The notes below the pieces were generated by a model. That model was given only the letters and a program-made list of their open reading frames with translations, was not told the DNA's origin and ran no database searches. Both the position numbers and the translations under genes were made by a program. From contig NC_059471.1 of assembly GCF_018139145.2 (NCBI RefSeq), positions 216,523,494-216,587,493 of the forward strand: a stretch of 64,000 nt of DNA. The letters are read 5' to 3'. Shown here piece after piece: positions 60,726 through 64,000 of this stretch; position 1 is the stretch's first letter, and every line of letters starts with the position of its first letter. This stretch comes from Gymnogyps californianus. Lineage: Eukaryota > Chordata > Aves > Accipitriformes > Cathartidae.

Positions 60726-62834
60726 CAGTATATTTAGCAACGATATGAATGCTGATTCCTGACTTCCAGAATTCTTTGACTTGCTCTAACAGAAGATGTT
60801 GAAGTCTGTGCTTGCTGCTGTTACATGTCAGTGTTTACTCAGTGACCACAGTGTGCTTCTGAGCTGCTACAACTATTTCTCATCCTAGTATATGGGGATT
60901 GTGCAGTCGTGCATTTGAGATCGCTCTTTGGTAGGTGTGGATAGCCTTTGGCCTCACCGCTATCCTTAAAGGGAGGTGCCATATAAGGTGGCTCAAATGC
61001 CTTTTAATTTTGATGTACAACAAGCTCTGTAAAGCAGAGATGAATATGGTAGAAGATAGCAACCAGAGAAGCGGGGTCATTCTAGCAATGGACAAGAGGA
61101 TGGTTTATACTACTTCTCTAAATGTAGAGTTGTTCAATTTCCCAGCACTGCTTCTTTTGAAGTGAGCATTCAAAACACTGCTTGTGAACTGAAAAAATCC
61201 AAAACTTGCTATATTAAAACTGATATGGAAATGTTGTAGCTTGTAAGGTTTTTTTATTCTTAATTATTCAAAGTAATAAAATTTAAATCCTAATAAGCGA
61301 TACAGACAATTAGAAGTGAAGGGCTTCTGTCTGTCTGAGGACTCCCGATAACTTTGTAATAAATGAGTGGAAAAATAATAGATATAATTTAAATACAAAA
61401 TCCCTATTTTTTTAAAGTTTGGTATTCAAGAGGGAGAGAGACAGTTGCCTTCTAAAATGTGAAAAGCTTTTTATGTTTAGGAATGGTGCTAGCAATATAA
61501 ATACATTCAACCCCCAACATTTCTTTCTAGAATGCACCTTTTTCTTGATTTGTTCTTTATACCGTAAGCAGAGGAGCAGCATCCGCAATAAAAAATAGAA
61601 ATAAAAAAATAAGGGTTTTTCTCCTAAATTAAGGTTCTCTAACTGGAGGAGTCACTACTAACTTGAGGAACAGCAATACTTTTTTGCGGAGCAGTATTTG
61701 TGTTGTACTCTGACCTGTTACTGCTTTGTGCAGCCTGTCTCCCACTCATCTATCTCCTTTTGCATATCAGGGTTTGAAATGAGAAAAGGTTAAGAACAAC
61801 TAGTTGAAATGATATGCCTAAGTTGAGTGAGTTGATGATACAACAGTAAATAGATCTCTCTGATCTTCAAAATTGAAAGTATTTTTATCATACATTTGGG
61901 TCTCTTGCATAATACAAGTGATGGTGTGTTACTAGCTGAGTGGAGGCATAAAATTCTGGTCTGGATTTAAACTTTGCCAATGATAGACATAGTTCCCGTT
62001 ATGAATTCAATTTAAAAAGTCTTCTTTCTTTCTAGTCTTGCTCTCAGTGCTCACCTTATTTTTCCTGGCTGCATGTGGCATTGGCTGTGCTCTCGGCTGA
62101 CCCACTGTGGTGATTTTCCAAGTCCCTTTGTAACCTTACTGTTTCTCAAGATAGTTGACCATCTTGTTAACATGGCCCAGATGAATACTTGGACTTTATT
62201 TAAAGCCGATTGTAAACTACTTCTGCTTGTGTTTCCAAGTAGTCAACAGAGCTGTTGTCGTTATTACTGCTTTTCCTATTCACTTTCTGCTTCCCTTTCT
62301 TTTCCATCCATCTCTGTAACTCTTAATCTTCCCGCTTCTGGAGAACAAAGCGTTTGTGATGACAGTGTGGTTATTTGCTGAAAATGAGTTTTAAGAACTG
62401 ATTTTTCCCAGGATAGTAGGGTGAAATGCAAGCTTGTCAAGGTTTTTCTCGTAACAGTTCCATTGTTAGATCTATCTGTAGTGTATTTTTAGTTTTGTGC
62501 ATTCTTTGTAGATATATTTGCTTCATTTTAGTTGCTTATGCTACCATTCTGTGGTAGGTTATCCAGCACACAAATTAGACAAATGTTTTAATCTCATATT
62601 TTGTATTCTGAAATATAATCTGGGGTGCTGCTTTATAGCTTCCTTGTTGCCAGGACTTAAATCATCTTTCTGTAAGTAAAACTACAGATGGCAAAAATAT
62701 TTTGCCTTTTTTTTTTTTTTAACATAATGTTTATACTTGTTGCCACCTAAACCAATTGGAGACTTTACCTTGACTTCCATGAACTTGGATTGAGCCCCTA
62801 GCTACTTTCCAGACCCAAACTGTTCTCAGCATTA

Positions 62835-64000
62835 AAGCTGGAAAAGGGGAGATATAATCCTCATCTTTGAAAAGGGAAAAAAGGAAGACCCAGGGAGCTA
62901 CAGGCCAGTCAGTCTCACCTCTGTGCCTGGTGAGATCATGGAGCAGATCCTCCTGGAAACTATGCAAAGGCACATGGAAAATAAGGAGGTGATTGGTGAC
63001 AGCCAACATGGCTTCACTAAGGGCAAAGCATGCCTGACAAATTTGGTGGCCTTCTATGATGGGGTTACAGCGTTGGTGGATAAGGGAAGAGCAACGGACG
63101 TCATCTATCTGGACTTGTGCAAAGCATTTGACACTGTCCCACACAACATCCTTGTCTCTGAATTGGAGAGACGTGGATTTGATGGATGGACCACTCGGTG
63201 GATAAGGAATTGGCTGGATGGTCGCACTCAGTGAGTTGTGGTCAACGGCTCGATGTCCAAGTGGAGAGCAGTGACGAGTGGCATTCCTCAGGGGTCGGTA
63301 TTGGGACTGGCGCTGTTTAAAGTCTTTGTTGGCAACATGGTCAGTGGGATTGAGTGCACCCTCAGCAAGTTTGCCGATGACACCAAGCTGTGTGGTGCAG
63401 TCAACACACTGGAGGGAAGGGATGTTGTCCAGAGGGACCTTGAGAGGTGGGCCCCTGCGAACCTCATGAAGTTCAACAAGGCCAAGTGCAAGATCCTGCA
63501 CATGGGTCAGGGCAATCCCAAGCACAAATACAGGCTGGGCGATGAGTGGATTGGGGGTGTTGGTTGACAAGAAGTTCAACATGACACAGCAGTGTGCGCT
63601 TGCAGCCCAGAAAGCCAACTGTATCCTGGGCTGCATCAAAAGAAGCATGGCCAGCAGGTCGAGGGAGGGGATTCTCCTCCTCTACTCTGCTCTCGTGAGA
63701 CCCCACCTGCAGTACTGTGTTCAGCTCTGGGGTCCCCAACATAAGAAGGACACGGACCCGTTGCAGCGAGTCCAGAGGAGGGCCGTGAAGATGATCAGAG
63801 GGCTGGAGCACCTCTCCTATGAAGACAGGCTGAGAGAGTTGGGGTTGTTCAGCCTGGAGAAGAGAAGGCTCCGGGGAGACCTTCCAGCAGCCTTCCAGTA
63901 CCTAAAGGGGGCCTACAGGAAAGCTGGAGAGGGACTTTTCACAAGGGCATGTAGTGATAGGACAAGGGGTAATGGCTTTAAACTGCAAGAGAGTAGATTT
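62835..64000 (+). mobile_element. CR1 LINE, reverse transcriptase part, runs off the window
   Basis: This is the longest CR1 piece here. CR1 ORF2 is a reverse transcriptase-endonuclease that copies its RNA at a nicked chromosomal site. Visible blocks are [40 protein letters not shown], the catalytic [23 protein letters not shown] and the catalytic FADDTKL. A TGA at 63232-63234 breaks the frame where an arginine is usual. A single-base-type shift near 63560 moves the rest ([20 protein letters not shown] ... [11 protein letters not shown]) to another frame, which stays open to position 64000. The copy is inactive, 5'-truncated and sense to EXOC4. An antisense frame of 305 codons (62731-63648) over the same region is a shadow. 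Confidence 0.95.

Larger units (their letters stand above)
44351..64000 (+). other. EXOC4: EXOC4 intron 3, partial (runs off the window)
   Basis: The intron starts GTAAGA. It is rich in CR1 fragments and contains one dated solo LTR and one decayed LTR. Stretches not listed separately (46000-48730, 49104-49807, 50396-54524, 54856-56889, 57965-60177, 60730-62830) show no recognisable exon or RNA gene. The donor matches the consensus well, so the gene model continues beyond the right edge. Confidence 0.9.

Noticed and set aside
62731..63648. 305-codon minus-strand frame
   Set aside because: It is antisense to the CR1 reverse transcriptase, which shows proper catalytic motifs on the + strand.
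44351..64000. EXOC4 exon 4
   Set aside because: I looked for a segment encoding a VSAVESLEG-like start after an AG acceptor and did not find one. It probably lies beyond the window.

Overview
The window is vertebrate nuclear DNA and almost certainly from a bird. CR1 LINEs of the avian type are the dominant retroelement, several long terminal repeats belong to ERVL-like families common in neoavian genomes, and very old CORE-SINE/MIR-like and L3-like relics are scattered through it. The bird assignment and the family names come from recognition, not from a database search.

The one host gene I can support is EXOC4 (Sec8, an exocyst subunit) on the + strand. Its first three coding exons are at 17985-18070, 40810-40999 and 44156-44350. 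They join in phase with canonical splice sites and encode the first 157 residues of a protein of about 970 residues. The promoter is a CpG-rich block around 17730-18340 with a near-consensus ZNF143/THAP11 element, a GC box and two inverted CCAAT boxes. Intron 1 is 22.7 kb and intron 2 is 3.2 kb. Intron 3 runs off the right edge, and exon 4 was not found here.

Positions 1-17.4k are upstream intergenic sequence holding three dated insertion events. The first is a minus-strand ERVL-like provirus (4829-8718, target-site duplication GAAGG) with a broken pol and no 5' LTR except a 17-bp terminal stub. The second is a 612-bp solo LTR of unknown family (13935-14546, duplication CCAAT). The third is a 1.1-kb solo LTR (16335-17440, duplication GTAGG) that ends about 545 bp before the EXOC4 start codon.

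The introns hold three solo LTRs (27565-28168, 38397-39549, 49813-50386), a decayed fourth one near 57345-57960, at least seven CR1 fragments of the avian type, two ancient L3/CR1-like fragments and MIR-like relics. All intronic LTRs lie antisense to EXOC4. The window ends inside a CR1 copy that still shows reverse transcriptase motifs.

I found no CRISPR array, operon, tRNA gene or rRNA gene, and no convincing new molecular system. The most useful observations are the provirus with its 5' LTR reduced to a terminal stub, the unassigned solo LTR, the shared architecture of the two main LTR families, and the LTR beside the EXOC4 promoter.
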